Shown: in pieces, positions 5,635-8,357 of the stretch
Position numbering within the stretch: position 1 is the stretch's first letter
How the letters are laid out: every line of letters starts with the position of its first letter
DNA from: an uncultured Kouleothrix sp.
Lineage (GTDB): Bacteria > Chloroflexota > Chloroflexia > Chloroflexales > Roseiflexaceae
Length of the DNA: 8,357 nt
Reading direction: 5' to 3'
Assembly: GCA_937858455.1 (NCBI GenBank)
Contig: CALLYN010000855.1
Span: forward strand, 1 to 8,357
Translations under genes and position numbers: made by a program
The notes under the pieces: model-generated
The model's input: the letters and a program-made list of their open reading frames with translations, nothing else
Told to the model about the DNA's origin: nothing
The model's database searches: none

Positions 5635-7308
5635 CTCGCTGCTATCCTGATCGCGGTATTTCGCGCGCATTGCCGCCACGCGCTCTTGCAGATCGAGGAA
5701 ATAGCTACTCTCGGTGATCTCGGCGACGTGCTCTTGCTTCTTTTTCTCGTCGATGCGGATGCTCAGGTCGACGATCTGCTGGCGCAGGTTGCGCTCGCGC
5801 AAGTTTACCTGCTCGGCCATCCGCTTGAACACCTGCGTAAGCTGGGTGACTTCGTCCTGGATCCGCCGGTTTAGCAGGCGGTCGAGCAGGCTGGCGTTGA
5901 ACTCGCCCTGCTCCATCGCTCGCGCCGCGCTGGTCAGCTGCTGCACGGGCCGGATGATGCTGCTGCTGACCAGCACGGCGGCGCCCGCCAGCACGACAAT
6001 GCCGCCGAGCACGATCCAGAGCATGTTCGTACGCTGCCGGTTGCGCTCGTCCTGAATGGTTGTGCGAATGACCGTCGCCGATTTGTGGAACTCGTCCACA
6101 TTCGCGCCAATCACAACCCCGCCGAAAATACCCGAGCCGCGATACACGCCGTAGCCGAACCGAATCGGCGCGTAGGCCGACGCCTTCTGCGCGCCGGCCC
6201 GATTGGTGGTGATGGCGAAGCCCGGCTTGCCCTGCAGCACTGCGGTGAAGATCGTCGGCCAGCTCGGATCCGACCACGCCGCGTAGCGCAGGTTGAACGG
6301 GTGGCGGGCCAATTCGGCCGCCGTCATATCCTGGCGCATATACGACACGACCTGCCCGGTCTCGTCCAGGCCGCGCATGCGCGAGAGCAGCGGGTGCGCG
6401 ATCGTATAGCCATCCTGGTCGAACATAAACGCGTAGTTTCCGCTCGCATACGCCGGGTAGAGCGTCCAGGCGTCGGCGGCGACCGGCTGGATGTGCGTCG
6501 TGTACTCCATGAGGTGACGGTGGTCGAGCGATAGGAGCACCATCCCCGCCAGCGCCCCCGCGCGCGTGTAGACGGCGGTGCCGAAGCGAACCACGCCCTG
6601 GTACTGGCTATACCTTAGGCTGTCGCTCGCGTCGGCGCCGGCTGCCTGGCCGGCAGGCTGCTGCGCCGACGAGGTATGCCAGCCCATGACCGGCGACACG
6701 TACACCTGGCCGGGCGGCAGCGTGCGGATCTGCGCGACGTAGTCCTCGGTCTTGTAGGTTGTATTTGCCGGAACGCCGACGTCGCGCAGCTGGTCGGCGG
6801 GCACGAGCTGCCCGTCGACGATCCGCAGCAGCTCGCGCCCGCGCGCGTCGAGGTACGCGATCTCGCGATACAGCGGTATGCGCTGGCGCTGCTCGCGCGG
6901 CGCATCCGCGCTGCCGACGGGGTAGCGGATATCGCGCCCGTGCATGCCGTAGAACGCCAGGTACGCCTCCGGCGTCGGCGGGATGAGCGTCAGCGAGCGG
7001 GTATCGTCGACGCGGGCCTCGAGGAAGCGCGCGATCGTATCGGCGGTTTGTGTGGCGTGGGCCTGCAGCTCGTGCAGCGACTTGTCGTCCAGCAGCTGCA
7101 CCGCCGAGTCGGTCGCCTTCTGGCTGGCGGCGGTGTAGCCCGTGAGCGCGCTGTAGCTGATCAGGCCCAGCGGCAGCAGCCCGGCGATCAGGGTCGCCAG
7201 CAGTATCTGGGCGAGCAAGCTGATGCGCCCGGCTCGCCTTGGCGTGGCGGGCTGGGCCGGCGGTGAGGCCGGCCGCCGGGATAGCCAGGCAATACGATTA
7301 CGGATCAT
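5632..7308 (-). CDS. Cache-HAMP transmembrane sensor without an output domain
   Basis: A 558-residue inner-membrane protein. A basic N-terminus precedes transmembrane helix 1 (about 30-52). A long extracytoplasmic part of about 55-425 resembles a double Cache ligand-binding domain (for example YAFMFDQDGYTIAHP, 292-306, and GGVVIGANVDEF, 396-407). Transmembrane helix 2 is about 429-449. A HAMP domain follows (about 450-503, starting SIIRPVQQLTSAARAM and including the DEVTQL block), then charged coiled-coil helices to the end (about 500-550). No histidine-kinase, GGDEF, cyclase, SpoIIE or chemotaxis signalling domain follows, so the output must be given to a partner. Its ATG overlaps the preceding gene by 11 bp and has AAGGA ten bases upstream; its stop overlaps the ribosome binding site of the ATPase gene. 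Context suggests that the binding protein upstream supplies ligand and the ATPase may be the partner; both are inferences. The signal sensed is unknown. Confidence 0.85.
   Translation of the reverse strand: MIRNRIAWLSRRPASPPAQPATPRRAGRISLLAQILLATLIAGLLPLGLISYSALTGYTAASQKATDSAVQLLDDKSLHELQAHATQTADTIARFLEARVDDTRSLTLIPPTPEAYLAFYGMHGRDIRYPVGSADAPREQRQRIPLYREIAYLDARGRELLRIVDGQLVPADQLRDVGVPANTTYKTEDYVAQIRTLPPGQVYVSPVMGWHTSSAQQPAGQAAGADASDSLRYSQYQGVVRFGTAVYTRAGALAGMVLLSLDHRHLMEYTTHIQPVAADAWTLYPAYASGNYAFMFDQDGYTIAHPLLSRMRGLDETGQVVSYMRQDMTAAELARHPFNLRYAAWSDPSWPTIFTAVLQGKPGFAITTNRAGAQKASAYAPIRFGYGVYRGSGIFGGVVIGANVDEFHKSATVIRTTIQDERNRQRTNMLWIVLGGIVVLAGAAVLVSSSIIRPVQQLTSAARAMEQGEFNASLLDRLLNRRIQDEVTQLTQVFKRMAEQVNLRERNLRQQIVDLSIRIDEKKKQEHVAEITESSYFLDLQERVAAMRAKYRDQDSSE
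7298..7308 (-). other. 11-bp gene overlap coupling substrate-binding protein and sensor
   Basis: The minus strand reads ATGATCCGTAA: the sensor ATG (7308-7306) precedes, in another frame, the TAA (7300-7298) that ends the binding-protein gene. AAGGA at 7323-7319 lies inside the upstream coding sequence. This arrangement usually gives coupled translation at a fixed ratio. Confidence 0.8.
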
Positions 7309-8357
7309 GGACGACCCGTCCTTCTGCGCGTACGAGCTTGCCAGCGCTGTCGTAGATCGTGCTGGCGCTTTCGAAAAAGCTAAACGGTATCTTCAGGCCG
7401 GTCGCGCGGGCGCGGCGGAAGTTGATCGCGATATCGGGCGGCGAGATCGTGCCAACTTTTAATGCGCCGGCTTGCGCCCTGCCAGCCAGAATATCGACAC
7501 CATAGACCGCCGCGAGGTGCGCGTTGCTGCCGAAGCTGACGCCAATCGAGAGCACCGCGCTCGCATCGCCCGCCTGCACCACGTCGGGAACCGCGCTCAG
7601 CACCGCAATGGCGCCCGCCGACGCGTTGATCGTCGCGATCTCGTTGAAGATCGACGTGCTGCCCGTCACCCAGAATATGCTGTTTTGGCCGCCGGGGTCG
7701 GCCTGGTCGAGCGCCGCTGCGGCGCGCGCGACCTTTTCCGCCAGCTCGGCGTGCGCCCGCCGATCGTCCTGCACCACGATATCGAGCACCCGGATGCCAT
7801 AGGCGGCGGCTGCCTGCTTCAGCGGCTTGACCTGGGTTTCGATCGCGCTGGCGTTGCTTGCGGCATACAGCACGCCGATGGCCTGGAGCTGCGGCTTGAG
7901 CGCTTTGAGGTACGTCATCTGCACTTCGATCGGCACGTTGAGCGAGGTGTAGGCGATGTTCGTCCCGCTGCCGCTGGTGTAGTCGGGCAGCTGGCCCAGC
8001 AGCACCGGATCTTTCGAGCTGACCGACACCACCGGGATGGGGCCGTTGCGGAAGCGCGCCGACACAAACGCAGTTGCGTCGGAGCCCATCGAGAACAGCA
8101 GGTCGAAGCGCTCGGCAACGGCGCGATCGAGGGCTTGCTGGCCGGCGGCCGTGTCGTTGCGCATATTGACCACCGAAAAATCGGCGGCGAGCTGTTTGGC
8201 GGCAAACACTTGGAGGATCGCGCCGATCGCCGTGTCGTACGCCGGCGAGGGCTTGGTGTACAGCACCAGCACGCGCTTGAGCGCCGCGCCGCGATCGCGC
8301 TGCGTCAGCGCCCAGCGCCAGGGGTCGCCAGGGTCGCGCGCGACCTGCCAGCCGGCC
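7298..8357 (-). CDS. ABC_sub_bind/TrpX-type substrate-binding protein, 5'-truncated by the window edge
   Basis: A periplasmic-binding-protein-like domain of the ABC_sub_bind family (PF04392 type; TrpX-like members bind small ligands such as amino acids). The frame is open to the right edge, 352 residues plus TAA at 7300-7298. The domain begins around RVLVLYTKPSPAYDTAIGAI. Two-lobe features include FSMGSDATAFV, PVVSVSSKDPV, IGVLYAASNASA and the typical late block PPDIAINFRRARATGLKIP. A GTG at 8272 could start translation, but the frame continues without a stop through at least 28 further residues, and no signal peptide or lipobox cysteine is seen there, so the true start is probably outside the window. 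The stop overlaps the start of the Cache-HAMP gene by 11 bp, indicating coupling. No permease or ABC ATPase is adjacent in the visible part, so it may feed a sensor rather than a transporter; this is inference. Confidence 0.85.
   Translation of the reverse strand, partial: AGWQVARDPGDPWRWALTQRDRGAALKRVLVLYTKPSPAYDTAIGAILQVFAAKQLAADFSVVNMRNDTAAGQQALDRAVAERFDLLFSMGSDATAFVSARFRNGPIPVVSVSSKDPVLLGQLPDYTSGSGTNIAYTSLNVPIEVQMTYLKALKPQLQAIGVLYAASNASAIETQVKPLKQAAAAYGIRVLDIVVQDDRRAHAELAEKVARAAAALDQADPGGQNSIFWVTGSTSIFNEIATINASAGAIAVLSAVPDVVQAGDASAVLSIGVSFGSNAHLAAVYGVDILAGRAQAGALKVGTISPPDIAINFRRARATGLKIPFSFFESASTIYDSAGKLVRAEGRVVHDP

Noticed and set aside
4752..5717. Plus-strand open frame of 321 codons starting in the spacer
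   Set aside because: It runs antisense through the whole ParA-like gene and into the sensor gene; its translation has no domain and mirrors the GC-skewed codon positions of the opposite strand.
5632..5760. Frameshifted or lost output domain at the end of the Cache-HAMP gene
   Set aside because: The coiled-coil tail ends cleanly in TAA, which overlaps a functional-looking ribosome binding site for the next gene, and no kinase or chemotaxis motif is seen in other frames before the ATPase gene.
1..8357. tRNA, rRNA, CRISPR array or insertion sequence
   Set aside because: No cloverleaf-like segments, regularly spaced repeats, transposase motifs or terminal inverted repeats were recognised; nearly all bases lie in the five genes.

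Overview
The window is a high-G+C stretch of bacterial chromosome in which all five genes lie on the minus strand, so the order of transcription runs from high to low coordinates. About 98% of it is coding. The only sizeable gap is a 179-bp spacer at 4684-4862. No RNA genes, insertion sequences, CRISPR arrays or phage genes are visible. The lineage cannot be fixed from sequence alone. The high G+C, the ParA-like ATPase with an HSFRGGTGKSN P-loop, and the mix of RiPP enzymes with a Cache-HAMP sensor would suit a Chloroflexota (Chloroflexia) genome, with Cyanobacteria or Actinomycetota as alternatives. This is a low-confidence inference.

Upstream block (8357 down to 4863): three tightly packed genes. 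The first is an ABC_sub_bind/TrpX-type periplasmic-binding domain protein, cut by the right edge. It overlaps by 11 bp a two-transmembrane Cache-HAMP protein that has no kinase, cyclase, phosphatase or methyl-accepting output domain. After 13 bp comes a MinD/ParA-family P-loop ATPase. The arrangement looks like one operon: a ligand-binding protein, a transmembrane sensor ending in a coiled coil, and a cytoplasmic ATPase. A working hypothesis is a signalling or localisation module in which the ATPase or an unlinked protein takes the place of the missing output domain.

Spacer (4862 down to 4684): it carries a GC-rich hairpin just after the ATPase stop (possible terminator), a second hairpin, a perfect tandem direct repeat ATCGTGAC-N3-ATCGTGAC with an 11-bp period, two TATAGT boxes on the minus strand and a good Shine-Dalgarno sequence. 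It probably separates two transcription units.

Downstream block (4683 down to 1): a RiPP-modifying pair. The first gene encodes a fused TOMM cyclodehydratase (RRE, E1-like zinc domain and YcaO domain). Five bases after its stop comes a class II lanthipeptide synthetase (LanM), whose LanC-like cyclase part runs off the left edge. Together they point to a peptide carrying both azoline/azole rings and dehydrated or lanthionine residues, or to two peptides sharing one locus. No precursor peptide, protease or exporter is visible, so the substrate must be encoded outside the window.

The most interesting points are the YcaO-LanM pairing, a His-to-Trp change in the LanM kinase-like active site, the output-less Cache-HAMP gene beside a ParA-like ATPase with a changed signature lysine, and the tandem repeat upstream of the RiPP genes.
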